From contig OW203998.1 of NCBI GenBank assembly GCA_934047225.1, forward strand, positions 14,895,280 to 14,959,279: DNA of 64,000 bases, in the 5' to 3' direction. Below, piece by piece: positions 11,831 to 24,722 of this stretch (positions are counted from its first letter, which is position 1; each line of letters begins with the position of its first letter). Both the position numbers and the translations under genes were made by a program. Below the pieces are notes generated by a model, which was not told where the DNA came from, ran no database searches, and saw only the letters and a program-made list of their open reading frames with translations. Origin of the DNA: Ypsolopha sequella. Its lineage: Eukaryota; Arthropoda; Insecta; Lepidoptera; Ypsolophidae.

Positions 11831-12031
11831 TAGCTTTAGTTGCCAACTGGACTGGGTGCCTATCACAAAAACATACATACTATCGAATTCCGATTGTCTA
11901 AGGATATGTTCGCACTTGAAGTGACGACACAGTTCGTAAATAGTTCAATACCCACTAAAAGGAATTTTGAAAGTTCAGTTTTTAGGCGTTTTTAATGATA
12001 GGCACCCAGTCCAGTTGGCAACTAAAGATAC
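11831..12031. mobile_element. MITE with about 35-bp inverted repeats
   Basis: CTTTAGTTGCCAACTGGACT...GGGTGCCTATCA on the left is mirrored by TGATAGGCACCCAGTCCAG...TTGGCAACTAAAG on the right. The 130-bp core is non-coding. Confidence 0.8.
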
Positions 12032-12297
12032 ATAGTAGAGGGGCAGATCTACTTCTCACGAATAGTCAGGTATTAAAGTATTAGGTACTTTCTTAGAGTA
12101 CTTATAAATAACTGTTTGGTCTTGATTGGTTTCCGTGATAAAACGGTCAATTTCCGTAGCTGGCCCTGCTGATAAGGGGCACTGTAGCATTTGATTAAAA
12201 ACCAATACTAGTTCAAAGGAAGCACTCAAGCGAAACCAATAAAAAAACATGTCATCTGACAACACGTAACTTAGTTTTGGTTGGTTTCCTTTTTACT

Positions 12298-13022
12298 TTG
12301 GGTCCGTATAAGTTAGATGCATAACCTTAACCCTAGCTCACTAACCTTAATTTCCAGTAACGTTATCACTAACCATTCGTAAATTTTACGACGGATTAAA
12401 ACATCAATATTTATTAAATCAACTTTATTTATGACACACAACGACCTTAATTAGCAGTCTTAGTTTTCTCTTAATCAAATAACATAATCGGTTTGAGAAT
12501 TAATTTACATTGAACAATGATTGCACATAGAGACAATATGCTCCCTGCAAATCGCTTTTTTGCAGCCCTTGCAGAAGTTAGTGGTCATACGACGTTTTTT
12601 TGCAGGGACAATAACGACGATAACACAATATATCCCGATCTAATGAGCGTGCATCCGCAATGAGTGATTGCGGGTCACTAGCGATGCGAATTAGGAAGGT
12701 ATAAGGAAAGGGGGGGTGGCGGGGGTGGGGATCCTACCAAAACACTAAATGTTCAAGGTACGCGTCGTCATTTTGACGAATGGTTAGTGAGCTAGGGTGA
12801 CCACCTCACATTGTGTAACTTAGTCAATCGGTTAAATAAAAATATCGGTAATCTAAACATTTTGGAAAAAACGGAATTAGAAAACAAATTACGAAGTTAC
12901 CTCTTGATTTTTTCTTGAGCACTTGTTACTTGGTGGTCGTTAACAGCCACGGCTAAGACCGCGCTATTTTAAACTAAAAGTAAACGTCATAGAGTTCGGT
13001 TCTGATTGATGCAAGCCTTAAA
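12298..13022 (+). repeat. Dispersed repeat family B, copy 1, split by a foldback
   Basis: Blocks GGGTCCGTATAA, CACATTGTGTAACTTAGTCA, ACGAAGTTA, CTTGGTGGTC, AACAGCCACGGCTAAGA, GCGCTATTTTAAACTAAAA and TTCTGATTGATGCAA are shared, in order, with 21942-22372. The copy is interrupted by 12330-12798, which is absent from the other copy. Confidence 0.75.
12330..12798. mobile_element. Foldback/MITE nested in repeat B
   Basis: The 17-bp ends ACCCTAGCTCACTAACC / GGTTAGTGAGCTAGGGT are perfect inverted repeats. Removing 12330-12798 restores continuity with repeat-B copy 2. The core includes TTTTTGCAGGGA-type repeats and a G-rich patch (12709-12729). Confidence 0.7.
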
Positions 13023-13171
13023 ATACCTTCGTGGAAAAAAACTTCCTGAATATCCATTTATTTCCTAGAATAGTGGTTTAAAAATCGATCTAATCTAGTC
13101 GCGGGTACAAATTCCGTACATTTGTGTGCTGTTTGCGTGCTTCTATACCCTAAATTAGCAACTCGATGCCT

Positions 13172-13314
13172 GTCAGTACAAATATCGACGAAAACGACAT
13201 TGAAATAAAGTTCATATCAGCGCGGATTGCTTAGTGGCTATTACGACGACGATCACTGCGTCTCTGGATAGCGCAAAGTAGGAAAAAATAAGACTCACCA
13301 CATGGACGCGATGG
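13172..13314. repeat. Partial arm of foldback F1
   Basis: It carries GTTCATATCAGCGCG, TTACGACGACGATC and CATGGACGCGATGG, matching the right arm of 10014-10342. Confidence 0.65.
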
Positions 13315-13659
13315 ACAGAGTAAAAGTTATAAAATTAAGGTTAATAGATTCAATATATAGATATATATCAAGATAATCAAAATCGCTTCAGACCTTCGGA
13401 AGGAGCAAGAGATTTTTTGCGTAGATCATCGGAAACTCTCAATAACTTTCGATATTTCTTGTGTTGACAAGAAAAATATTCAGTTTTTTTCAAATTAAAC
13501 TTACAAATTGTTTTGACTATATTATGCCTATCATATTTATATATTTTTTCAAGTATTTGGGCCACCTGTCGGGAACTTTCTTGATAAATCAAAATAAAGA
13601 CATGATCTTGCTAAATTTCTTGCCCTTCTTCTAAGCAATACTAATCGAATGGGCAAAGT

Positions 13660-13915
13660 TAGCCATATATTTATTATATGTATTGCATATATTTATACCA
13701 TTATTAATTCCTTATTATTATATTTTTATTTTATTTAAGTGTATTTATTGTTATTAAATTTACGTAAACCTAACCTTTATTATTGCCTTGTGTATTTCCC
13801 CATATTATTATTTATTATATAAAACTATTAGACATAGATTATTTAATTATATTACATTAAAACGACCTGTAATAAGTGTATCTGATGTACCTACATTACA
13901 TAAATAAATATATTT
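13660..13915. repeat. AT-rich LINE 3'-tail-like repeat
   Basis: It shares an order of motifs (GTGTATTTATTGTTATTAAA, ATATAAAACTATTAGACATA, GTACCTA...ATAAATAAAT) with 3830-3850 plus 4130-4250. It is probably the 3' end of a non-LTR element; at the other locus the TTCTA-tailed fragment (3960-4130) appears to interrupt it. Confidence 0.4.
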
Positions 13916-14387
13916 CATTAAATTGATGGAAAACCATATTATTTGCCATTGAATACTTGTGTAAAGGAATGAGGCACAGGCGTTTCCTATATGCTATAAC
14001 AGATAAGATAACAATATTAATATAACATTCCGATCCAATGATCCTTACTAGAATATCAAGCACTGGACAAATGTACACGTGTACTGTACACAGAACCCTG
14101 AAACACGAACAAAGCAACTATTTTCAGCTACAAATAGAGTCAAAGCTAGAAAATTAACTGCTACAGTGGATATAAAACCACATTGATGGTACTTCGTCGC
14201 GAAGTTCATCGCTTGTCGAGGAACTTACCATGATGATACATTCTCCGTAGTTTTGTAATTGAACCGAAAAAGACGCTTTTTAAACCGCACTTTCAAAGTC
14301 TCTTAGTTCCTAAGGACAAGAGTAAATAAATTGATTAGTTCAATAATCGGCCTACCGTGGTGAAAGTGCATAGGCACAGTATAACGC

Positions 14388-14720
14388 CAGGGCCACAGCT
14401 TCAGGCTTCTGGCGGCGCTTCTTGCTGCGCTTCCAGGCGGTTTTTGCGACGGGCTTTGCCCTGCCACGACACCCGTCGGCGCCTTCAACCGCATCGCGCA
14501 TAGCGCGCTCGCTCGCTCAAAGCGTTCGACACTAGGTTCGTCCTGTGCGCTCGATCACTGGCGCGGCTCCCCGACTCCCCGTACACTGCCGTCGCGAGAG
14601 CGTAAGTCACTCGAAGCCGGACAAGACTCTATACAACTTCATACATTTGTTCTCTACGCCGGCGCCGTCGCAAGAAGAACCGCTGAGCGCGCCTCTCGAA
14701 GCCTGAAGCTGTGGCCGAGG
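14388..14720. repeat. GC-rich foldback in shaggy intron
   Basis: GGCCACAGCTTCAGGCTTC (14391-14409) is perfectly inverted at 14698-14716 (GAAGCCTGAAGCTGTGGCC). Imperfect inner arms (CGGCGCTTCTTGC / GCAAGAAGAACCG) follow. It is strikingly GC-rich for its surroundings, with several CGCG and GCGCGC runs. Confidence 0.6.
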
Positions 14721-15625
14721 GGTAAAGGGTAGGATATACGCTATAGATATATAGACAGATAGAAGGCAGAATAGGGCTGCCGACATGTCCCAACTATGCT
14801 TTGTGGAGTGAATGAACACTTGTATAAATTAAAATAGGATCTTCTACGGAATGCGTGTTTTAATAGAAATACCATTTAGTTCAGTATGGATTTTATTTAA
14901 TTAAGAGGTCATCTTCGAGTCAATAAAAAGCTTTATTCTCTGTAAAATGTAATTCTAGGGTTCCGTACCTTGAGAGGAGACTCGTGCGCCTAGGGTTTCG
15001 TATTACGTCAGTTTTGCGGTGTCCGTTGTACGTCCGTATGTCACAGCCTTGTAACTTTTGCGTGCGCCGTTAAAGATAAGACTTGAAATTTGGCACAAAA
15101 ATAGCATTAATTTACCCACATGACAGGGTGTAATTTTTTTTAATTGTTCATGCATACTGGCACTATATAAAAGAGAGAAAAAAGTCTCCATTAAAATACA
15201 AATGGGTATAAAACTGTAGGCACTAAAACAAATTGTAAAATATACAAATGTATATTATTATTGAGGAAGTAGACGTTCAGGGAAATGGACATAACATACC
15301 AACTGAACAGCACTGAAGGGGTGCACTAATTACTTGTACAGATTAAGAGCAATCTGTGAAAAGCCTCAAACAATTGTATGCCCCCTTATTTCCGAAACTA
15401 GTGAACCAAAAAATATGAAAAAAAAAACCTATAGCAGGTTATAAACTTATAAAAGGTAGTAATTAAAACTATCCAACCTTACTTATTAAATTTGACCACG
15501 ACATAAACCTACCTTTTCAATTATTTGGTACAATTAATTCTTTTTTTTTTGTTATAATAAGCAATTATGGGCAAGATTTTAAAAACTACTTTCCTAACTT
15601 TTCTCAAAACTGACGAAATTTATAC

Positions 15626-15671
15626 GGAACCCGGTGTGCGCGAGTCTGACTTGACCGTTTTTTTTTTTTTG
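15626..15671 (+). mobile_element. SINE-like family S, 3' fragment
   Basis: TACGGAACCCGGTGTGCGCG followed by AGTCTGACTTGACCG and a T run matches the 3' end of family S. Confidence 0.5.
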
Positions 15672-16191
15672 TAATGCATCCATTTCGGAGACAACCAAGC
15701 ACCAGCAGCGTCCCTATAAATACTGACAGCCCTAGAAGCATCTGCACGGTTGGCTTGACCGCTTCAGAAGTGAAGTTACAGGGCCCAGTGCGTAATTACG
15801 ACGTTCTATTGCACCTCAATAGAAATATCCAGGGAAAAACACGCCTAAAGCCTAGGAAAATAAATGCCGAAGTGGCATGCAAGAGTGCACATTTGGTTTT
15901 CGTTAGCTGGTAGGAAGCAACTTTAAAATTAAACGAGGACGTTAGAAACATCGATCGATATTGGACGCTGTGGAGTTTTTATAAGTAACCTAATCGATAA
16001 TAAAAGTAAATAAACCATCATAAGTTGAAATATACTCGTAGACCGTGCCATAACTTTAGTTCTACCTATAGATATCAAGGCGCGAAAAATTTGTGCCAAA
16101 ATTACTCCAATGAAAACTTTATCCAAATCCTTTCAATAGTTTTTGTTTTGTCTGAATCGTGAGCAGACAGAAAGAGACAAAACATTCTAAT

Positions 16192-16442
16192 AGGTGACTT
16201 TTTGATCATCGTCCAAATTCATACTGGTGGCTTGGTAAGTGATCAGTATCATGGATCAATAACAATTTTTGTGAAATTTGTAAAATGAAATTTCGACTCC
16301 CCATAGTGATTCACTCGGGACTGGAAGTGAATTACTATGGGAAGTCAAAATTTAAATTTCAAAAATAATTTTTATTGATACAAGATACTGATCACTTACC
16401 AAGCCACCAGTCTGAGTTTGGACGATGATCAAAAAGTCATTT
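16192..16442. mobile_element. Foldback element with about 110-bp arms
   Basis: TGACTTTTTGATCATCGTCC, the GGTGGCTTGGTAAGTGATCA block and the ATTTCGACTCCCCATAGT block on the left are mirrored on the right. The loop is only a few tens of bases, so nearly the whole 250 bp can fold into one hairpin. Confidence 0.8.
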
Positions 16443-17502
16443 GTACATACATATACTTTTTAATTTTTGTGGTATTCCATAAAATATATTTTTCCTTGCA
16501 CTGACAGAACCATTCTAACGATTTCATATGTAAGTATAGGTAACAAATTTTTAGCCTAATCGGCCTAGCCGTTAGTGAGTTCTTCCGCGGACGGATAGAC
16601 CAACTGACAGCAAAACTTCGATATAAATGATTCCGTTTTCTTTTATTTATTCATGATTTTACATTATTTTATTACATGACGAATAGTATCAATAAACTCA
16701 CATGAGTTTGTCCTGATACTACAATTTATGAATTATTTATTTATTTTATTGAATAATGTATTTAAACACCGTATACGCCAGTTTTGACGGAATCCATACA
16801 AAATACAACAAAAACTGTCATGTATACCGTATGCTCTACATTAATGGTTACAGAGAAGCCTTGTTCAACTATTTAACCTTTATCATAATCCCGCATTGAG
16901 TGGCTCTCTCAGGCCATTTTAGCGAAACCGAGAGACCCCTATAATTCAGTCTACGTGACAATAAAGGTCTCCTCCAAGGCTCCGTTCCAGATTTAGTCAG
17001 GAATTGATAGCTGGCTTGTCATGTCAGCCCACTCTCTATGGAGTTTACATATAGCCTATATACAATGCCTATATATATACGTAGGCATTGTATGCAGGGA
17101 ATAAAAGAATTTTCAGTGTTATCCTCTATGTATTAACAAAGAGAGCAAGGAAGTTTTTGTTGCGAGTGCTGAGTTTGAATCCCGAGCAAGCGAAGGATTT
17201 CGAGCGTAGGAAGTGATTATATATAAACACTTTTTATTACCAAGTGAGCAAAAGTCACGCTTTTTGAGCTAGTGAACTGAAAAATATATTTTCATGTCAC
17301 TAACTCGAAAAGCGCGCCTTTGTTGCTTAAAATCATTGAGCAAAAGTAATTTTTGCTCACTCAGTGAAGAAAATTGTTTTGAATTAAGAAGGCTGCGAAT
17401 TGGCATTTCGTATTTCGAAACGTTCAGAAACTCCATATCTTCTGCTCGATGGAAAGAGAGATAGCAAACATCAGTATGGCGGCTGTCTCTTTCACACTGT
17501 AC

Positions 17503-17701
17503 GGATTCCATACACATAGGGAGGTTATACAAGGCCCTACAGCTTTACGGATACCGTAGACAAGGTAAACTTCTCGAAATCCTGTGTATAGCCTCCCAAT
17601 GTGTATGGAATCTGGACCATACAGCTTGTAGGATACCGTAGACAAGGTAAACTTCTCGAAATCCTGTGTATAGCCTCCCAATGTGTATAGAATCCCGACC
17701 A
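17503..17701 (+). repeat. 82-bp tandem duplication with an inverted partial copy
   Basis: Units 17538-17619 and 17620-17701 differ at only a few positions (both contain ACCGTAGACAAGGTAAACTT and CCTGTGTATAGCCTCCCAAT). Just upstream, 17503-17530 is an inverted copy of the unit's end (GGATTCCATACACATAGGGA). Confidence 0.85.
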
Positions 17702-18966
17702 TAGACTATGGACTCCTTATAAAATAAACAACTGACCTCTAGTAATACAAGTAGCCGGGCTGCCTGTCGACAACCAGATAATGAAGCAATTTGATTATCG
17801 CCATTTTTGTACTGATCGATGCAGTGAGTCACGCGAGCGTACTCGGAACTACTGATAAAGATGAGACAATGAATCTACTATAACAGTGTCAATTTTAGTT
17901 CCCGGTACGCTCGCTTTTAATCGGCACAAAAAAGAACTGTAATTTTGTTTTGTATGGCAAAACATGTCCAGCGTACTTGTATTGCTCAGTGGTATAAGCA
18001 AATGGAATTAAATTCTACCGAAAACGAATAGAGTAGAGTAAAACGCCAGCGTGATATTTGTGTTTATCTTTGTTATATATTATGTTTGATATTTGTTATA
18101 TCTGTTTTTTTACCGATTTTTAACGGCCTAGGATTCTATGAATAATACTTTTATATGGTGTATTATTTAAAGAAAAAAACCATTGAATTCAACCATTAAG
18201 TTCGTTCAAAAATAGAGTGTATTTACATCTTGTTTTCTCGCTAGTGATGTGAAAAGTTGTATGTGTCACACGAGAGCAAAGTTTTGTTTCTTGTATCTTT
18301 GAATCACTCACCACGCTCAGGAATCTTTCGCTTGCTCGGGATTCAAACTCGGCACTCGCAACAATAAAAAAAACTTTATACTCTCTTGTTGCATAAATAA
18401 CTATTCACCCATTTTTGAAAAAAGAAAATCGATAAGAAAATGACCCAAGGCGATTATCACCCTAAAGATAAAGCTGTAAAACGACCCATTTTATGACATA
18501 CTATCGAACATTAACCCAATGATCTTTGCTGCAACTTTACGGTCGATTAACCCCTATCAGTTTCTGCACGATTCCGCTAACATTGAAATTGTACGGTAGC
18601 ATCAACTTTACAACTTAGGATATACGGGTCCCGTAATAATATGACGTAATAGTTTCTTTTTCGTCTGCGTGCCACGAATTTTAGATTTAGTACTAAAGTC
18701 GGACAAAAAATATCGAACGAATCGGAAGGTGTATAAAATAATTGGCCAGTTAAAAGTCCGTGTTTAACACGCATGAGTTAAGGATTACGGTATGATTTTT
18801 ATTTGAAAAATAACATCCTACTTATGAGTACTTACACTAATTACATAACATGCAATGTGTTTATATAATAAACATGGTGACATAAATTTACGTCGCTAAA
18901 TTAATATTGAAGACTCGACAAGTGCTCAATTTCCCTTTTTGTGAAATTCGTAAAATATTTACCGTG

Positions 18967-19405
18967 TTAAGGGCGCACCGAGCGTTTGCTTTTGTCTCTG
19001 TCTTTTTCTTTACGTGTAAAGAGTAAAGATAATAACCAAACTTTTGCACTTTTTCAAGGTTTTTCGTTGTTATTTTCATTATCTTGTTCTTAAATAAAAA
19101 CCATCGTGTATAAACGCTCCAGCCATATATGAACTTTATTTTAGTAAATGAATCATAATATCAAATTACTTATTCATATAAAAAAGTAGGGAAATAGAGG
19201 AAAAAATTACTCGAGAAGAGGTAACTTTGCGAATTTAATCTATCGAGCTAACTTTATCAAATCGTGTTTCCATCGTGTATACAGTCTAGTATATATACCC
19301 AATAGTACCAATATATTTCCCTAGATTTCAATTTAATTGTTTACTACTTCAAACAAGGGTTATAAAAATGTGTTTGACTGTGTAAGAAGCTCGGTGCGCT
19401 CTTAA
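18967..19405. mobile_element. TTAA-flanked MITE family P, copy 1
   Basis: TTAA occurs at both ends, then terminal inverted repeats GGGCGCACCGAGC / GCTCGGTGCGCTC with one mismatch. The interior is AT-rich and non-coding. TTAA target duplication points to piggyBac-type mobilisation (family knowledge). The second copy is at 22472-22950. Confidence 0.85.
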
Positions 19406-19948
19406 ACGTAACTCCAATAACTTTAGGGTATAAACCCTGAAAAAATGTAGTGTTGCTTAAATTGTCAATTATAAAATTGAGACCGCAAGGAGAATAAAAA
19501 ATAAACAAAGTAAAATACACGGAAAAAGTAAGCAAAGCATATTAAAACCAACATGAATAACACAAACTCATAAAAATCAACAAACCGGTAATTTGCATGC
19601 ATTCAGAGTGACGTATACATGGTTAAATTTTTCGTTCAAAAAGGAATTATGTTTTTAAGCATCATAATTTAATTCCGGAATAAATAGGATATTCATAAAA
19701 AAATCAAATACTGGTATAAGTATTGATGACAAGACGTTACTGAAATGAAATCTGAGCCCATGATAAAAAAAAACAAGGTGAGGAATCTTTATTTTCTTAT
19801 TTTCAATAAAAGACGTATGATAGTTTTTTTTTTTCGTCTGCGAATTAACAAAATTTAAGTATATTTTATGTGACGTCAGTAAGCCATTCTGTTTTCGCCA
19901 TTAATAATGCAAGCAAAACAAGCTTTCTAATAAGTTAACCTATATTAA

Positions 19949-20109
19949 AGCCGATTCTAAAGGCTTTAACTTTAGTTTAAGTGCTGTCAAAACTTGAATT
20001 TTTCCAAAGTAATTTAGCTTCTAAGTCTAACACTTAAGGATTTTTTTGCGATGAAGAAAATTTAGTTTTGACAGCGCTAAAACTAAAATTAAAGCCTTCA
20101 GAATCGGCT
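19949..20109. mobile_element. Foldback MITE
   Basis: AGCCGATTCTAAAGGCTTTA and GTGCTGTCAAAACT on the left are mirrored by AGTTTTGACAGCGC and TAAAGCCTTCAGAATCGGCT on the right. The arms are about 50 bp. Confidence 0.8.
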
Positions 20110-21799
20110 ATAAGATCGTAAATAAAATAAAAAGGGGCCTATTAAAAATCTGGTTGAAGCCAAATGCAATTATTAAAATAGAAATTAAAATTTATATCCC
20201 GCGTAAGCCGAACAATTATGGACACAATAGTAGCACACAGAATAAAATAATAGTAATTTTACGTACGTAAGGTGGAAAAGAAAATAACGGATAGTTTTAC
20301 AAAATAAATACATGGTATGTAAAGGATTTTCATACGAACTTACTAGACACTTATTGAGATTTACTGGAGAATTGGAATAGCCCTCCTCCAGGAAGAAGTA
20401 CTTCCTGGCTTGTCTTTGAGGTACAAAATGATAACATTCGAATGTATTTTTGAGAAAATAACATTATCTAATGAATGTATGGTTCGATTTGTTTGTAAAC
20501 AGTAAACAAACAAGTCAGTTCTATAACATTAAAAATGCCCCGTCAACTTCAGCTTTTTATTGTCCCTTGTTTATAGTCCATTTGTATATTTATTATGTAG
20601 ATTTATTAAATTAAATAATATTAAATTATAATAGGGATAGTCCTATTAGCAATATTTACTGTAGGTACCTAATTCTAGTTCTTTCCTGTTTTTTTTTTTT
20701 TCTTTTTGCCTTTTAATTTTTTTTTATCGTTATTTTATTGTACTCGCGGACTGTAATCGATGAGATTATAGTTTTCGTTTAGTTGTAGGTACCTAATTGT
20801 TATTTAATCACTGTGCGTCTTTTTACTTAAAAAAAAAAACTTGACATTGGCGGAACTAATGTGCGGAGTCCACATTATCTGAAGCCAGATAAAATGGCAT
20901 TGAATTGAATTGAACATTAAAAATGTAAACCTACCTATATACGTAGAGTAATCGATGTGTAAGACGGAAACATTGACGGCATCACGTAAAGGAAGGTAAT
21001 CCACAAAGTTAAATCGAACTTTTTACACCAACTGTGCTAACGTCTTTAATGGGCACTAAACAGTTTATTTAAAGACCACGCGTAATACCATAGACTAAGT
21101 ATTACTACGTATAGACTAGCAGTTCCCATACATCAGTTTGTAACCACAAAAAAGGTGTAAAATTTTAACGAAATCTAGATGGCGTTCCTAAATCATCTAA
21201 CGAATACGATGCTAAAAAAGACCGATTGGTGACGCTAGTGGCACAGCGATGTCACGTAACATAAAAATAATTCCCACTTCGATAATAGATGCCGCTGAAA
21301 TATTCACTGTTAATGTTGCCAACTTAGCGCCATCTAGTTTTTCTAAGCAAAGCTATTACAGCCACATGTTTACTTGGTAACCATGAGAATTTACTTGCAG
21401 CCAATTAAACAAATTATGCTTATTTGCAACACTTGGCGACACCTAGTGGCGTAAGGGCGCGTAAATAATGTGCTACTAATATATAATAATAATAAGTAAG
21501 GTTACCTATAGTGCAATTTTGTTCATTATATGAACCAAAAACAACATAATTAGGTTTTCGTGTGGACTGTTTACTGGTACAATTTGTCGCAACATTTATA
21601 CCGGAGTGATGTTCACTATTTTATATTATATAAAACCTTTGCAAACTGAATTACTTGTACATTCTCTCCCTAGGAATGACATAAACAGTAAATTAATAAT
21701 AGCAAAACTTCAAAAATCGAATTACATAATTTTCATTAGATTTAAAAAAAAAAGACTTGATGCTATATTTTTAGGGTTGTGAGATAACGAAAATAAAAA

Positions 21800-21863
21800 A
21801 AATAAAAAAACAAATCGTTACGTATTAGAAGATCTGCACAGACGAAGTCGCGGGCAAATCTAG
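21800..21863 (+). mobile_element. Helitron 3' end
   Basis: The end ACGAAGTCGCGGGCAAATCTAG is followed by T, the same terminus as at 839-842. The left limit is uncertain. Confidence 0.5.
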
Positions 21864-21941
21864 TACTTGTAGTAAAATTGTAAGTAGGGTTTTGTCCTTA
21901 TATTCAAAGAAAAAACAAAAGCAGAAAAATAATTTAAGGGT

Positions 21942-22372
21942 CCGTATAAAGTCAAATGCACAACTTCAAATGACCATTTCACATTGTGTAACTTAGTCAA
22001 TCGGTTTAATAAAAATAATATAGATAGTAGACTATGTAGCTCACAGGTTCATCTTAGAAAAGCTTGAAATTCGCTTGGTAGAAAAAAATTACGAAGTTAT
22101 CTCCAAATTTCATGTTTTTCGAGTGTTAAAGGGCCTTCCTTAAATTATACAGCCTTGAAATTTGTATTAAAAATAAGTGAACAATAACGCTGTCGTCGGT
22201 CAATATTAGAATATTTTAACAATTTCATCTAGAAGCCGAGTTATTAAAAAAAATCTCAGGTTTTTGTCGGCGCGTGTTTCTTGGTGGTCATAACAGCCAC
22301 GGCTGAGAGCGCGCTATTTTAAACTAAAAAGAAACGTCGCGTCGTAGACTTGTTCTGATTGATGCAAAATTA
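21942..22372 (+). repeat. Dispersed repeat family B, copy 2
   Basis: This is the uninterrupted relative of 12298-13022. It carries extra sequence between the TAGTCAATCGG and CTTGGTGGTC blocks and no foldback at the position occupied in copy 1. Confidence 0.75.
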
Positions 22373-22471
22373 GGTGCTCAATTTGACCTATATGTAGCCT
22401 TAATAATTGATTGTGTCCGACTGCATACTCGCGATTCACGTAATACTTAATGAATTTAGATCTTCTGTAGC

Positions 22472-22950
22472 TTAAGGGCGCACCGAGCGTTTGCCTAGTT
22501 GTCTCTGTCTTTTTCTTTACGTGTAAAGAGTAAAAAATAATAACCAAACTTTTGCACTTTTCCAACGTTTTTCGTTGTTATTTTCATTAAATTGTTCTTA
22601 AATAAAAACCATAGTGTATAAACGCTCCATGAACGCTAACTTCATAGTTGTCTATGAACTTTATTTTATAAAATAATAATTTACTATAGTAATTGAATCA
22701 TCATATCAAATTACTTATTTATGTAAAAAAGTAGGGAAATAGAGGAAAAAATTACTCGAAAAGAGTTAACTTTCCGAATTTATTCTATCGAGCCAACTTT
22801 ATCAAATCATATTTCCATCGTGTATACAGTCTAGTATATATACCCAAAAGATGCAATATATTTCCCTAGATTTTAATTTAATTGTTTACTACTTCAAACA
22901 AGGGTTATAAAAATGTGTTTGACTGTGTAAAAAGCTCGGTGCGCTCTTAA
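22472..22950. mobile_element. TTAA-flanked MITE family P, copy 2
   Basis: It has the same ends (TTAAGGGCGCACCGAGC / GCTCGGTGCGCTCTTAA) and largely the same interior as copy 1. Its 40 extra bases lie mainly around the CTTCATAGTTGTCTATGAAC duplication. Confidence 0.85.
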
Positions 22951-23089
22951 TAACTCAAAAATGGTAATTTTTGAAAAAACTCGTGCAAAAAAATAAACAT
23001 CAGTATGCCTACAATATTTATGTATCTATACACGCTACGTGTATCTTCACGGCTCCTTTACCGTGTTATCTAGTTCGGGATAACCAGTG

Positions 23090-23128
23090 TAAACAGAGTC
23101 CCTTGGGTGAAGTCGCGGGCAACACTAG
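23090..23128 (+). mobile_element. Helitron 3' end
   Basis: GTGAAGTCGCGGGCAACACTAG is followed by T. Only the terminal part is recognisable. Confidence 0.45.
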
Positions 23129-23412
23129 TTTTAATACGCGGGTGACTATTTAGGTGGCATACACATGTTGTATTGACATTTTATGCAGTATTTCCTAGAT
23201 AAAGCTAGGTTAACTTTATACGCGTTCACGTAATAATCGTCGGTGAAAAGCGGGTGTACCAAGTGTGGACTTTGACTTGCATTTCGTAGTTCACACTTGG
23301 GAACACCTCTGACACGCCCTCAGGGTTCATTAAGTGAAGAAATGTTTTTTTAATATTTTAAAATTAATGGCCGCTGCAATAAAAAAGGCAACAGTTTTCT
23401 ATTAATTAACAA

Positions 23413-23465
23413 ACATTATATAGAAACGCAGAAAGAAAAGTAAATCTGGATGTGGGGAGCTCTAA
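23413..23465 (+). repeat. Short dispersed repeat shared with 25408-25450
   Basis: TATAGAAACGCAGAAAGAAA followed by AGTAAATCTGGATGTGGGG is nearly identical at 25408-25450. At that second locus it abuts a tRNA-like arm. Confidence 0.7.
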
Positions 23466-23653
23466 ACTTTTCAATTGGCATTCATCCGTAATTTCATGAA
23501 TTTACACTTTGCCCCTTTACTGGACAGCATGCTTCATCATAAATTACTTTCGTGACAATGCCTTCCTAAACATGATGTGGTCACTGACCGCGTTTGAACA
23601 CTAGCCAAGTATGAACTATCTGTGGAGTGGCTGAAAACTAAACCCCTTAAGAC

Positions 23654-23946
23654 ATCTATACTAATACTAATAACAAAGTAGTAAACAAGTCATGTCTGTA
23701 CATTCATTTGTATTGTACAAAAGTATTGTACTGAGGCCAAAACTACAATTTTTAGAACGTTTGTCTGTATGTATGTTCCGTTTTAACTTGAGAACCACTC
23801 AACGGCTTTGGATGGATTTTTTTTAATACTATGGCAGTGACCCTGGTCAACATAGAGGCTATAAGGGGTGTTGATAAAATCACGTCCAAGCCGAAAACGG
23901 GGCAGAGATTGAATAAACGCAGGCGCAACCGCGGGCAAAAGGCTAG
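23654..23946 (+). mobile_element. Complete short non-autonomous Helitron
   Basis: It begins TCTATACTAATACTAATAAC after an A and ends GCGGGCAAAAGGCTAG before a T. This gives the TC...CTRR termini and A/T insertion site expected of Helitrons. It is 293 bp with no Rep/helicase coding. Fragments of the same family occur at 8635-8751, 11205-11420 and 33459-33690. Confidence 0.75.
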
Positions 23947-24250
23947 TGTAAATACAAGATCAATAGCAAAGTTATGCATAAGTGTTCCTTTGTTATTTGA
24001 CAAATATTTTCGCGACAATACGACGTTACCACTGTACAATGTTACAAATAGATATGGCATTCCTGGCGACACTTTGTTATTTCTACCATAAAAATATTTG
24101 TCGTAGTCTATCTTGATCTTTTCTAATAGCTCTTTTCCATAAAAGTTCAAGGTATTGCTGTTTGTTTATACGTAGGGTATTTGTTTTATAGAGTAAGCAT
24201 ACAATTTCAGCTTCTTGATTTTTTTTATGTCTAATTGGAAACACAGAAAT

Positions 24251-24722
24251 TGTTAAGAGGATGGCATACCCTAGCAACTTTTTTTATTACCCGTCCAGCA
24301 CAATAAGTCTAATGGCAAAGACCTCATTGGCTTTTCATAGAGGCGATTATATGTTCGCTCTTTGGCCTTTTGTTCTTGGACGCGTAATACTAGATCACGC
24401 AGCGAAACAACCAATTGGTGTGTTTTTAGCTAATACTGAAATATTTTGTAGGGAAAAAAATATTGGATTTAGGTAACATCCCTTCATATTTCTATTGCCT
24501 ATTTTATAAAAAAAAATCAAATTGATCTCTTAACCGCGTCTTTGAAACGAACGTTTAAAAACAAAAAAAAAGAGGGTGGAAAACATTTTTTTTTTTGATA
24601 AAAGTATAAATCTTAAAACATTGTTTATAGGTGGAATCCCTAGATAAAAGACCGATAAATCAAATATATTTTCTTCAATATGAGGAGAGACCTAGTTTCT
24701 TCCAATGAACCCTTGAAAACCT
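24251..24722 (+). repeat. Dispersed repeat family Q, copy 1
   Basis: It starts near GTTAAGAGGATGGCATACCC and shares long stretches with 35753-36420 and 49673-50171, including TTTTTTTATTACCCGTCCAG, TAATGGCAAAGAC and TTTTCATAGAGGCGATTATA. All three copies have a short open frame from the ATG in GATGGCATA, but copies differ in length and stop position, so I do not call a gene. This copy is the most diverged. Confidence 0.8.

Noticed and set aside
24261..24476. Similar short frames (starting MAYxSNFFYYPSS) in three repeat-Q copies
   Set aside because: The copies are young duplicates, so similarity does not prove coding; the frames end at different places and match no family.
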